Positions 28,887 through 36,920 of a DNA stretch of 53,932 nucleotides are shown in pieces (position 1 is the stretch's first letter; the number at the start of each line of letters is the position of its first letter). The stretch comes from Actinomycetes bacterium (GTDB lineage Bacteria > Actinomycetota > Actinomycetes > Prado026), in NCBI GenBank assembly GCA_036510875.1, contig DATCDE010000090.1, positions 1 through 53,932 of the forward strand, written 5' to 3'. The position numbers and the translations under genes were made by a program. The notes below the pieces were generated by a model that did no database searches, was not told the DNA's origin, and saw only the letters and a list, made by a program, of their open reading frames with translations.

Positions 28887-30284
28887 TCAGGTGGCCTGGG
28901 AGACGGTGGACATGTTGAAGCCGTCGATGCGCAGGGCTGGCATCGCGGCCCGGTTGAAGTAGTCGGCCCACTCCCGCGGCAGGGTCCGCCGGGTGCCGGA
29001 CGCCGCCTGGATCCGGCCCAGCAGGTCCACCGGGCTCTCGTTGAACCGGAAGTTGTTCACCGCGCCGGCCACCTCGCCGTCCGCCACGAGGTACACGCCG
29101 TCGCGGGTCAGCCCGGTGAGCAGCAGCGTCTGCGGGTCGACCTCCCGGATGTACCACAGGCAGGTCAGCAGCAGGGCCCGCCCGCTCGTCGACGCGACCA
29201 GCTCGTCCGTCCCGCCGGTGCCGCCGGGCACCGAGAGCAGCAGGTTGTCGATGGCCGGGGTGACCGGCAGCCCGGTCAGCTCGGCCGAGTACCGGGTCTG
29301 CAGCAGCGCCGCCAGGGTGCCCTCACGGATCCAGGGAGTGCGGCCCAGCGGCACGCCGTTGTCGAACACCGACGACGTCGCACCGGACGCCTCGGCCACG
29401 ACGAACGGGCCCGCCTCCAGCCCCGGGGCGGCCGGGTCGCTGTACAGCTCGACCGGCAGCGGGCTGAGCCGGTCGCCCACCCGGGTGCCACCGCCGGGGC
29501 GGCTGAACACGGTGCGGCCGTCGTGCGCCTCGCGCGCGGAGGCTGACCAGTACAGGTAGACCATCAGGTCGGCCACCGCTCCCGGCGGCAGGACCGTGTC
29601 GTACCGGCCGGCCGGCAGCTCCACCGACCGCTGTGCCCAGCCCAGCCGGGTCGCGACCTGCGCCTCGAGGTCCGCGACGTCGACGTCGGTGAAGTCGCGC
29701 GTCGAGGCCCCCGCCCAGGTGGACAGCCGCCGCGAGTCGGCCTTCGCGGTCAGCTCCACCCGCCCGGTCGGCTGGTCGTGCCGCAGCCGGAGCCCGGACG
29801 ACGACCCGACGAAGGTGCTCACCAGCTGGTGCTCGGCGAACCCGAACAGCTCGCGCCCCGCGGCGCGGGACCGGTCGAAGGCCTCGCCCAACGCGGGGGC
29901 GAAGGCCCCCAGCACGCCGGGGGACGTCGCGGCCGGATCGTCGTCCCAGTCCGCTGCGGCCGGGACGCCGGACCGCAGCGGGCGGGCGTCCTCGGCCGGC
30001 CCGGCCGCCCTGGCGGCGTCCTCGGCCGCGCGCACCAGCGACTCCAGCTCCGCCGCGTCGACGTTGCTGCGGGACACGACAGCGGACGCCGTCCCTTCGG
30101 CTCCGTCCACGGTGGCGACCACGGTGAGCGCACGCCCGCGCATGGCGCCGTTGGTGGTCAGCGTGTTGCCGGCCCAGCGCACGTTCACCTCACTGGACTC
30201 CCGCGCGATGACCACGCAGCCGTCGGCCTGCGACAGCGACAGCGCCCGCTCCACCAGCTCCTGCGGCCTGATCGACCCGGTCAC
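28887..30284 (-). CDS. tldE: Metallopeptidase-family protein TldE (PmbA)
   Basis: It has 465 residues. It is the non-catalytic partner of TldD; the TldD/TldE complex degrades unfolded peptides and matures some ribosomal peptides such as microcin B17 elsewhere. It shows the PmbA pattern: VNVRWAGNTLTTNG near the start, ATRDFTDVDVADLE, a central VLPPGAVADLMVYL, and a C-terminal LVADGEVAGAVNNFRFNESP. It has no HExxxH motif, as expected. GTG 30284 overlaps the tldD stop (GTGA). A very long spurious frame covers tldD on the same strand; this start is fixed by the overlap. No precursor-peptide gene is visible nearby. Confidence 0.9.
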   Translation of the reverse strand: MTGSIRPQELVERALSLSQADGCVVIARESSEVNVRWAGNTLTTNGAMRGRALTVVATVDGAEGTASAVVSRSNVDAAELESLVRAAEDAARAAGPAEDARPLRSGVPAAADWDDDPAATSPGVLGAFAPALGEAFDRSRAAGRELFGFAEHQLVSTFVGSSSGLRLRHDQPTGRVELTAKADSRRLSTWAGASTRDFTDVDVADLEAQVATRLGWAQRSVELPAGRYDTVLPPGAVADLMVYLYWSASAREAHDGRTVFSRPGGGTRVGDRLSPLPVELYSDPAAPGLEAGPFVVAEASGATSSVFDNGVPLGRTPWIREGTLAALLQTRYSAELTGLPVTPAIDNLLLSVPGGTGGTDELVASTSGRALLLTCLWYIREVDPQTLLLTGLTRDGVYLVADGEVAGAVNNFRFNESPVDLLGRIQAASGTRRTLPREWADYFNRAAMPALRIDGFNMSTVSQAT

Positions 30285-31789
30285 CGACCCGCCTCCTGAA
30301 CGGTGTTGAGGATCCGTACCCCTTGGAACAGCGCGCTCGGCGCGCCGTGGCTCACCGACGCGACCTGCCCCGGCTGCGCCTTGCCGCAGTTGAACGCCCC
30401 GCCCAGCACGTAGGTCTGCGGCCCGCCGACGGCGGCCATCGAGCCCCAGAAGTCCGTGGTCGTGGCCTGGTAGGCGGCGTCCTTCACCTGCCCGGCCAGT
30501 CGGCCGTTCCGGATCAGGAAGAACCGCTGTCCGGTGAACTGGAAGTTGTACCGCTGCATGTCGATCGACCAGCTCTTGTCCCCGACGATGTACAGCCCGC
30601 GCTCCACGCCGGCGATGAGCTCGGCCGTGCTCGGCCCGTTCGACGCCGGTTGCAGTGACACGTTGGCCATCCGCTGCACGGGTACGTGGCCGGGGGAGTC
30701 GGCGTACGCGCAGCCGTTCGAGCGGCCCAGGCCCTTGAGCCGGGCCATGTTCCGGTCCAGCTGGTAGCCCACCAGCCGGCCGTCGCGCACGATGTCCCAC
30801 GCCTGGGTGGCCACGCCCTCGTCGTCGAAGCCGATCGTGGCCAGGCCGTGCTCGACCGTGCGGTCGCCGGTCACGTGCATGTGCTCGGAGCCGTACTTCA
30901 GGGTGCCCAGCTGGTCGAACGTCGCGAACGACGTGCCCGCGTAGTTGGCCTCGTAGCCCAGCGCCCGGTCCAGTTCGGTGGCGTGGCCGATGGACTCGTG
31001 GATGGTCAGCCACAGGTTCGACGGGTCGACGACCAGGTCGTACGTGCCCGCCTCGACCGATGGCGCGCGCAGCCGCTCGGCTAGCAGCTCGGGGACCTCG
31101 GCCAGCTCGGCGTGCCAGTCCCAGCCGGTGCCGAGCAGGTACTCCCAGCCGCGGCCCACCGGTGGCGCGACCGTGCGCATGGTCTCGAACGCCCCGGACG
31201 TCGCGTCGACGGCCACCGCCGTGAACTCCGGCTCGAGGCGGACCCGCTGCTGCGTGGTCGTGGTGCCCGCCGTGTCGGCGTAGAACTTGTTCTCTCGTAC
31301 CGCATAGACGCTGGCGTCCACGTGGTCCACTCCGGCGGCCGCGAGCAGCCGGCGGCTCCAGTCGGCCAGCACCTCGACCTTGTCGGCGTCCGGCACGGTG
31401 ATCGGGTCGAGCTCGTACGAGGACACCCACGTCGAGTCGGCGTGCACCGGCTCGGGGGCCAGCTCGACCCGCTCGGTGGACAGCGGCCGGCTCAGCTGGG
31501 CCATCTCGACGGCCTGCTCGGCCACCCGCACCGCCTCGGCGGCGGTCAGGTGCACGCCGGAGGCGAACCCCCACGAACCGTCGTGGACGACGCGGACGGC
31601 GAAGCCGACCTCCTCGCTGTCGTTGGCGCCCTCGAGCCTGGCGTCGCGCAGCCGGACCACCTGGCTGCGGATGCGCTCCACCCGGACGTCGGCGTGCTCG
31701 ACGCCGAGGTCGCGGCAGCGCTGCAGCGCTGCGTCGCAGATCGCCCCCAGCGGGAGGGCACGGAAGCTCTCGTCGATCGGATGGGTCAC
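30281..31789 (-). CDS. tldD: Metalloprotease TldD
   Basis: It has 502 residues. The zinc motif HESIGH lies at 264-269, followed by ELDRALGYEANYAGTSFA and the glycine-rich FDDEGVATQ region, all typical of TldD. It forms a heterodimeric protease with TldE encoded directly downstream. GTG 31789 overlaps the stop of the upstream quinone oxidoreductase (GTGA), so three genes are translationally linked. Confidence 0.94.
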   Translation of the reverse strand: MTHPIDESFRALPLGAICDAALQRCRDLGVEHADVRVERIRSQVVRLRDARLEGANDSEEVGFAVRVVHDGSWGFASGVHLTAAEAVRVAEQAVEMAQLSRPLSTERVELAPEPVHADSTWVSSYELDPITVPDADKVEVLADWSRRLLAAAGVDHVDASVYAVRENKFYADTAGTTTTQQRVRLEPEFTAVAVDATSGAFETMRTVAPPVGRGWEYLLGTGWDWHAELAEVPELLAERLRAPSVEAGTYDLVVDPSNLWLTIHESIGHATELDRALGYEANYAGTSFATFDQLGTLKYGSEHMHVTGDRTVEHGLATIGFDDEGVATQAWDIVRDGRLVGYQLDRNMARLKGLGRSNGCAYADSPGHVPVQRMANVSLQPASNGPSTAELIAGVERGLYIVGDKSWSIDMQRYNFQFTGQRFFLIRNGRLAGQVKDAAYQATTTDFWGSMAAVGGPQTYVLGGAFNCGKAQPGQVASVSHGAPSALFQGVRILNTVQEAGR

Positions 31790-32748
31790 GCCTGGGTCCC
31801 CTCTCGCACGTCCAGCACCAGCTTGCCGACCGTCCGGCGGGCCAGCAGGTCCTCATGGGCCCGCCGGGCCTGCTCCAGCGGGTACCGCCCGCCTTCGACC
31901 ACCCGCAGGTCCCCACGTCCGACCATCCCGAACAGGTCCGTGAGGGCGGCGTCCATCATGGCCCGGCGCGGGAAGCAGTGGGCCAGCCAGAAGCCGATGA
32001 CCGCCCGCGAGCTGCGCATCAGCTCGCCGCTGGTGACCGGGCTGGGTGCCTGCCGGGAGGCCATCCCGAAGGTGGCCAGCCGGCCGAACGGCGCCAGCGC
32101 CCGCAGGCTCTCGTCGAAGACCGGGCCGCCGGTCATCTCCAGCACGATGTCGACAGGGTGGCCGCCGTTGGCCTCCCGCAGCCGGTCGCGCAGGCCCTCG
32201 GGGGTGCCGTCGACGGCGACGTCCGCGCCGAGCTCCAGGGCCAGCGCCCGCTTCTCCGGCGTGGACGCCGTGGCGATCACCCGTCCCGCGCCCCAGCGCT
32301 TGGCCAGCTGGACGGCGATGGTGCCGACCCCGCCGGCGGCCGCGTGCACCACGACGGTCTCGCCCTCGGCCAGGTGGGTGCTGGTGCGCAGCAGGTGCCA
32401 GGCGGTCGCGCCCTGGATCAGCATGGCCAGCGCGGCGGTGGAGCCGACGTCGTCCGGCAGCGCGAAGACGGTGCCCGGGTGAGCCAGGGTCCGCTCGGCG
32501 TAGCCGCCGGTCGCGGCGACCGCCAGCACCCGGCGACCGTCCAGCCGGCCGACCACCTCGGCCCCGGGGACCATGGGCAGCGTCTGCCGGGACAGGTAGG
32601 TGTCCTCGGTCTGGTGGGTGTCGGCGTAGTTGACGCCGGCCTGGTCGACCTCGACGACGACCAGGCCGTCGTGGGGCACCGGGTCGGGCCGGTCGACGAC
32701 CTGCAGTCGCTCGGGTCCGCCGAACTGGGTGATCTCGATAGCGCGCAC
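31786..32748 (-). CDS. Quinone oxidoreductase-type zinc-independent medium-chain dehydrogenase
   Basis: It has 320 residues. MDR superfamily: GroES-like N-terminal domain with GVNYADTHQTEDTYL and PGAEVVGRL, and a Rossmann domain with VVHAAAGGVGTIAVQLAKRWGA (about 133-154). It lacks zinc-ligand cysteines, as in NADPH:quinone reductases. GTG 32748 has no ribosome-binding site but follows TAGGGT by six bases. First gene of a three-gene unit with tldD and tldE; the functional link is unclear. Confidence 0.9.
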   Translation of the reverse strand: MRAIEITQFGGPERLQVVDRPDPVPHDGLVVVEVDQAGVNYADTHQTEDTYLSRQTLPMVPGAEVVGRLDGRRVLAVAATGGYAERTLAHPGTVFALPDDVGSTAALAMLIQGATAWHLLRTSTHLAEGETVVVHAAAGGVGTIAVQLAKRWGAGRVIATASTPEKRALALELGADVAVDGTPEGLRDRLREANGGHPVDIVLEMTGGPVFDESLRALAPFGRLATFGMASRQAPSPVTSGELMRSSRAVIGFWLAHCFPRRAMMDAALTDLFGMVGRGDLRVVEGGRYPLEQARRAHEDLLARRTVGKLVLDVREGTQA

Positions 32749-32754
32749 GCAGCG

Positions 32755-32760
32755 ACCCTA
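32755..32760 (-). promoter_or_regulatory. Putative -10 (TAGGGT) of a leaderless quinone oxidoreductase promoter
   Basis: TAGGGT-N6-GTG on the minus strand, with the GTG at 32748. It lies in the divergent gap with fabG, 15 bases from a palindrome. Confidence 0.4.
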
Positions 32761-32774
32761 CGGGGCGCGGCGGT

Positions 32775-32786
32775 TCGGTGTACCGA
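32775..32786. promoter_or_regulatory. Palindrome TCGGT-GT-ACCGA in the divergent fabG/quinone reductase gap
   Basis: A perfect 5-bp inverted repeat with a 2-base centre, with further partial symmetry (GGT/ACC) outside it. It lies where a -35 would be for the fabG -10 candidate and upstream of the minus-strand promoter, so one repressor could control both genes. Confidence 0.35.
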
Positions 32787-32797
32787 CCAGTAGCCGC

Positions 32798-32803
32798 TAG
32801 CGT
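32798..32803 (+). promoter_or_regulatory. Possible -10 element (TAGCGT) for fabG
   Basis: It fits TANNNT, 33 bases before the fabG start, with the palindrome at 32775-32786 in the -35 position. Confidence 0.3.
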
Positions 32804-32835
32804 CCGTCGGGATCACGGACCTTCGGAGGTGGCAG

Positions 32836-33540
32836 GTGGCTCGTTCGGTGCTGGTGACCGGTGGCAACCGGGGCATCGGGCTGGCGGTGGCCCAGGCGTT
32901 CCTCGCCCAGGGCGACCAGGTCGCCGTGACCTCGCGCACCGGCGACGGGCCCGAGGGCGCGCTGGCCTTGGCCTGCGACGTCACCGACCAGGCCCAGGTG
33001 GAGGCCGCGTTCGAGGCCATCGAGGCCGCGTACGGCCCGGTGGAGGTGCTGGTCGCCAACGCCGGGATCACCCGGGACACGCTGCTGCTGCGGATGTCCG
33101 ACGAGGACTTCACCGCGACGCTGGACACGAACCTCACTGGGGCGTTCCGGATGGCCCGGCGCGCGTCGCGCGGCATGCTGCGCGCGCGATGGGGCCGGCT
33201 GGTGTTCGTCTCCAGCGTGGTCGGGCTGCTGGGGTCGGCCGGGCAGGCGAACTACGCGGCGTCCAAGGCGGGGCTGGTCGGGCTGGCCCGGTCGCTGGCC
33301 CGTGAGCTGGGCTCGCGCCACATCACCTCGAACGTGGTGGCACCGGGTTTCGTGGACACGGACATGACCCGAGCGCTGGGGGAGGGGCGCCGGGCCGAGA
33401 TCGTGGGCCAGGTACCGCTGGGGCGCTACGCGACCCCCGAGGAGGTGGCCGCGGTGGTGCGGTTCCTGGCCAGCGACGAGGCGGCGTACATCACGGGGGC
33501 CGTGATCCCCGTGGACGGTGGACTGGGGATGGGGCACTGA
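32836..33540 (+). CDS. fabG: 3-oxoacyl-ACP reductase FabG (MabA-like)
   Basis: NADPH-dependent beta-ketoacyl-ACP reductase of FAS-II. It has 234 residues. TGGNRGIG (8-15), NAG (about 74), SSVVG catalytic Ser, and YAASKAG with catalytic Tyr/Lys are all intact, as is the C-terminal PVDGGLGMGH. GTG 32836 has GGAGGTGG upstream. It lies three bases before the InhA-like gene, matching the mabA-inhA pair of mycobacteria. Confidence 0.95.
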   Translation: MARSVLVTGGNRGIGLAVAQAFLAQGDQVAVTSRTGDGPEGALALACDVTDQAQVEAAFEAIEAAYGPVEVLVANAGITRDTLLLRMSDEDFTATLDTNLTGAFRMARRASRGMLRARWGRLVFVSSVVGLLGSAGQANYAASKAGLVGLARSLARELGSRHITSNVVAPGFVDTDMTRALGEGRRAEIVGQVPLGRYATPEEVAAVVRFLASDEAAYITGAVIPVDGGLGMGH

Positions 33541-33543
33541 GGC

Positions 33544-34311
33544 ATGGGCATTCTTGACGGCAAGCGGCTGCTGGTCACCGGCGTGCTGACCGACGCGTCC
33601 ATCGCGTTCCACGTGGCGCGGCTGGCCCAGCAGGAGGGGGCCACCGTCGTGCTGACCTCGTTCGGTCGGGCCATGAGCCTGACCGCGCGGATCGCCGGGC
33701 GGCTGCCGGCGGCCGCTCCGGTGCTGCCGCTGGACGTCACGTCGGAGGAGGACCTCGCGGCGCTGGCCGACCGGGTGCGCGAGCACGTCGACGGCCTGGA
33801 CGGCGTGCTGCACTCGATCGGGTTCGCCCCGGAGGCGGCGCTCGGCGGGAACTTCCTGAACACGGCCTGGCCGGACGTGGCGACCGCCGTCCAGGTGTCG
33901 GCGTACTCGCTGAAGTCGCTGGCCATGGCCGCGCTGCCGCTGATGCCGCAGGGCGGCTCGGTCGTGGGGCTGGACTTCGACGCGGCCGTGGCGTGGCCCA
34001 AGTACGACTGGATGGGCGTGGCCAAGGCCGCGCTGGAGTCGACGTCGCGGTACCTGGCCCGCGACCTGGGCCCGCGCGGGGTGCGGGTCAACCTGGTCGC
34101 GGCCGGGCCGCTCAAGACGATCGCGGCGAAGTCGATCCCCGGGTTCGAGGAGTTCCAGGCGGTGTGGGACACCCGGGCGCCGGTCGGCTGGGACCTGTCC
34201 GACCCGGAGCCGGCTGCGCGGGCCTGCGTGGCGCTGCTGTCGGACTGGTTCCCCAAGACGACCGGGGAGATCGTGCACGTGGACGGCGGCGTCCACGCCA
34301 TGGGCGCCTGA
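33544..34311 (+). CDS. fabI: Enoyl-ACP reductase (InhA/FabI)
   Basis: Final reductive step of FAS-II. It has 255 residues. The enoyl-reductase pattern differs from FabG: GVLTDASIAFHVA at the cofactor site, HSIGFAP, and YDWMGVAKAALE with catalytic Tyr and Lys (the Tyr-X6-Lys spacing of InhA). It closely follows the mycobacterial InhA layout. The ATG lies three bases after the fabG stop. A ferrochelatase gene, which often follows inhA in mycobacteria, is absent here. Confidence 0.95.
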   Translation: MGILDGKRLLVTGVLTDASIAFHVARLAQQEGATVVLTSFGRAMSLTARIAGRLPAAAPVLPLDVTSEEDLAALADRVREHVDGLDGVLHSIGFAPEAALGGNFLNTAWPDVATAVQVSAYSLKSLAMAALPLMPQGGSVVGLDFDAAVAWPKYDWMGVAKAALESTSRYLARDLGPRGVRVNLVAAGPLKTIAAKSIPGFEEFQAVWDTRAPVGWDLSDPEPAARACVALLSDWFPKTTGEIVHVDGGVHAMGA

Positions 34312-34318
34312 CCCCATT

Positions 34319-34343
34319 CCGCAGGAAGGGACCCTTCATGCGG
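34319..34343. terminator. Imperfect 12-bp palindrome containing the facing gene's stop codon
   Basis: Arms 34319-34330 and 34332-34343 pair with one mismatch around a single central base (core AAGGGACCCTT). It includes the stop codon of the minus-strand flavoprotein gene (34336-34338) and begins eight bases after the fabI stop. The core GAAGGGACCCTTCATGC is repeated exactly at 43010-43026. Confidence 0.6.
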
Positions 34344-35778
34344 GGCGGGCAGGGGCGAGGAAGGCCAGCACGTCGGCGGCCGTCCAGCCGTCCGGGTGCC
34401 GGGCCAGCAGCGCCTTGACCACCGCGGCGTCGGCGCCCAGGGTGAGCAGCGGCGGCTCGACGGTGCCGTCCTTGCGGTGCTGACCCAGGCCGATCGTCGC
34501 CGTCAGCGCGTTGCACAGGCAGGTCCGGCCCTCGGTCTCCTCGACGGCGCCGCCCTTGCGCACGAACACGTCCACCGGCTCGGCCGGGCACCGGTAGCCG
34601 ACGCTGCCGTCCGGCCGCTCGAACGCCGTCCGCAGGTAGCCGAGGTCGCAGGTGCGCTCCCGGTGCTCGTAGGTCACCGCGTCGGCCACGGTGCCGGCCA
34701 GGACCGCCACCTTGAACGGGAACCCGGTCGGGCTGGCCGCCGGGTCGGTGCGCACCTCGAGGGTCCCGGCCCGCGCGGCCTCGAGCAGCTGGGTGCGCAG
34801 CTGTGGCGCCATCCCGGACTCCGCGGACAGGGCGAATGCCGTCCCCACCTGGACGCCGGCCGCGCCCGCCGCCAACGCCTCGGCCAGCCGGTCCGGCGTG
34901 CCGTACCCACCGGCCAGCCAGAACGGCAGGCCCAGCGCGGCCACCTTGTCGAGGTCCACCTCGTCGCGGGGGCCGTACACCGGCTGCCCCGAGTCGTCGA
35001 TGACCAACCGGCCCCGCGGCGGCGCGTTGTGCCCGCCCGCGACCGGCCCCTCGATGACGAAGCCGTCGGGCCGGGTCGCCTGGTCCCGGCACAGGTACGC
35101 GGCCAGCACGTGCGAGGAGACGATGGCCAGGAAGAACGGGCGCCGCAGCGCCGAGGGCAGCCGGCCCACCACCGCGGCCGGCTCCAGCCGGATCCGGTGC
35201 GCACCGGGCGCCGACCCCTCCACGTCGACCGGCAGCTCCACCGCCTCCAGGTGCGCCAGCCCGTCCAGCAGCCGGGGCAGATGCCCCGGGATGCCGGCGC
35301 CGACCAGCACCGCGTCGACGCCCGCGAGCATGGCGCCCAGCAGGGTCGCGGGTGTCCAGGCCTGGACCTTCTCCAGCAGGTTGAGCCCCACCGCCCCGTG
35401 GTGCCCGTCCTTGGCCAGCCACACCTCGACGAACGCTCCGAGCACAGTCAACCGGACGGCGTCCCGTCGCTGCCGCACGTCCAGCCGGGGGACCGGCCGG
35501 TACGGGGCATCGTCACGACGACCCGCCGGCCGCAGGTAGCGGCCCTCGACCTCCCTGGCCAGCTCATGGTCGGGGAACACGGCCAGCGCCCGGCGCACGT
35601 CGCCGTCCGGATCGCCGTCCTGCAGCCGCCGGGCCAGCATGGTGTCGGGCGCCACGCCGGACACCACCCCCAGGCCGCCGCCCCTCGCCACCGCGGAGGC
35701 CAGCCGCCAGCCCGAGACGCCGACACCCATGCCGCCTTGGATCACCGGGCGGGACAACAGCGGGGCATCGACCGACAT
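34336..35778 (-). CDS. Nitronate monooxygenase-like FMN protein
   Basis: It has 480 residues, longer than the ~350 of typical nitronate monooxygenases. TIM-barrel flavoprotein features: VIQGGMGVGVSGWRLASAVA at the N-terminus, the GPVAGGHNAPPRG loop with the conserved His, WLAGGYGTPDRL, and GAAGVQVGTAFALSAESG for phosphate binding. A C-terminal extension has conserved-looking cysteines (RTCDLGY, YRCPAEP, TCLCNAL). It may be an enoyl reductase-like or nitronate-oxidising enzyme; the substrate is unknown. ATG 35778 lies seven bases after TAGGTT within a palindrome. Confidence 0.85.
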   Translation of the reverse strand: MSVDAPLLSRPVIQGGMGVGVSGWRLASAVARGGGLGVVSGVAPDTMLARRLQDGDPDGDVRRALAVFPDHELAREVEGRYLRPAGRRDDAPYRPVPRLDVRQRRDAVRLTVLGAFVEVWLAKDGHHGAVGLNLLEKVQAWTPATLLGAMLAGVDAVLVGAGIPGHLPRLLDGLAHLEAVELPVDVEGSAPGAHRIRLEPAAVVGRLPSALRRPFFLAIVSSHVLAAYLCRDQATRPDGFVIEGPVAGGHNAPPRGRLVIDDSGQPVYGPRDEVDLDKVAALGLPFWLAGGYGTPDRLAEALAAGAAGVQVGTAFALSAESGMAPQLRTQLLEAARAGTLEVRTDPAASPTGFPFKVAVLAGTVADAVTYEHRERTCDLGYLRTAFERPDGSVGYRCPAEPVDVFVRKGGAVEETEGRTCLCNALTATIGLGQHRKDGTVEPPLLTLGADAAVVKALLARHPDGWTAADVLAFLAPARPA

Positions 35779-35785
35779 GCGCTGA

Positions 35786-35805
35786 AACCTACGGCACCGT
35801 AGGTT
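35786..35805. promoter_or_regulatory. Perfect 9-bp palindrome AACCTACGG-CA-CCGTAGGTT, operator-like
   Basis: 20-base near-perfect operator of the type bound by TetR-family repressors, eight bases upstream of the flavoprotein start. On the minus strand TAGGTT (35786-35791) is also a -10 candidate seven bases before ATG 35778, so repressor binding would block transcription of that gene. No TetR gene is encoded in the window. Confidence 0.6.
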
Positions 35806-35858
35806 CGGGTCGAAGGGACCATAGTCCCGGCCGGGGCTGATGGGCGGGGCGGCCCACG

Positions 35859-36920
35859 GTGACGCAACTGATCGGCGATGATGACCCCGTGGTGTCCCGA
35901 CGACGAATGCCGCGGAACCGGCGGGCCAACGAGGCCTGGGCGCCGGTCGGCCGCGGCCTCGCACGGCTCGCTTTCGCCCTGCTCGTCGGCACGCTGGGGT
36001 CCCTGCTGCTCGGGCTCGGCGCACTGGACGCCGCCTACCAGGCGGTGACCACGCTCACCACCATCGGGTTCCGCGAGGTCGTCCCGTTCGGACCCGGGCT
36101 GAAGATCTTCACCATGATCTACGCGCTGCTGGGCGTGGGGGCCGTGCTCTACACCCTCACCGCACTGCTCGAAGCCCTCGGCGAGGGGCACGTGGCCGAC
36201 CTGTGGGGGACCTGTCGCGTGGAACGCACTATCGCCCGGTTGCACGGGCACACCATCGTCTGCGGCTGGGGCGGGGTCGGCCGGGCCGCCTCGCACCAGC
36301 TGGCCCGGTCCGGGCACGCCGTCGTCGTCGTGGACGTGGACTCCGAGCGGGTGACGGACTGCCCCTACCCCTACGTCGTCGGGGACGCCTCCAGCGAGGA
36401 GGTGCTGCTCCGAGCCGGTGTCGAGCGGGCCGCGACACTGGTCGCCGCCCTGGAGAACGACGCCGCGTCGGTGTACCTGGTGCTGACCGCACGGGCGCTG
36501 CGACCGGACCTGTCCATCATCGCCCGGGCCCGCACGGACGACGCGACCGCCCAGTTGCAGCACGCCGGGGCGAACCGAGTGGTGAACCCGCAGCGCATCG
36601 GTGGTGACCGGATCGCGGCGTTCGCGCTGCAGCCGCACCTGACCGAGTTCCTGGACGTCGCGATGCGGGACAGCGGCGTGGAGTTCCGGCTCGAGGAGGT
36701 CGACGTCCGGGCCGGCTCGGCGCTGGCCGGCCGTAGTGTGCGCGAGACCCGGTTGCAGGAGGGCGGCGGCGCGCCGCTGCTGGCGCTGCGCCGGGCCGGG
36801 GCGCAGTTCGAGACCAACCCCTCACCGGAGGCCACCATCGACCCAGGGGACGTCGTCATCGTGGTCGGCACCGCCGACCAGGTCCAGCAGATCCGAGCCG
36901 CGGCGGGGATGGTGACATGA
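35859..36920 (+). CDS. Two-TM channel-like protein with TrkA-N/TrkA-C (RCK) domains
   Basis: It has 353 residues. TM1 about 35-57, pore-like segment TTLTTIGFREV (about 64-74), TM2 about 80-105, then a Rossmann RCK domain (HTIVCGWGGVGR, about 128-139) and a TrkA-C domain (about 245-350). This is the architecture of Ca2+/nucleotide-gated potassium channels. The filter reads TTIGF followed by Arg-Glu rather than TVGYGD, so potassium selectivity is uncertain. The start is uncertain: GTG 35859 or GTG near 35889. The stop overlaps the sixA-like gene (ATGA). Confidence 0.85.
   Translation: MTQLIGDDDPVVSRRRMPRNRRANEAWAPVGRGLARLAFALLVGTLGSLLLGLGALDAAYQAVTTLTTIGFREVVPFGPGLKIFTMIYALLGVGAVLYTLTALLEALGEGHVADLWGTCRVERTIARLHGHTIVCGWGGVGRAASHQLARSGHAVVVVDVDSERVTDCPYPYVVGDASSEEVLLRAGVERAATLVAALENDAASVYLVLTARALRPDLSIIARARTDDATAQLQHAGANRVVNPQRIGGDRIAAFALQPHLTEFLDVAMRDSGVEFRLEEVDVRAGSALAGRSVRETRLQEGGGAPLLALRRAGAQFETNPSPEATIDPGDVVIVVGTADQVQQIRAAAGMVT

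Noticed and set aside
28887-31916. 1009-codon open frame on the minus strand covering both tldE and tldD
   Set aside because: Only its downstream part (from GTG 30284) encodes TldE. The rest is an out-of-frame reading of tldD, which has its own clear protein; long spurious frames are common at this G/C content.
28600-32750. RiPP biosynthetic cluster around TldD/TldE
   Set aside because: No precursor peptide, cyclodehydratase, radical-SAM maturase or dedicated exporter is nearby; TldD/E are widespread housekeeping proteins.
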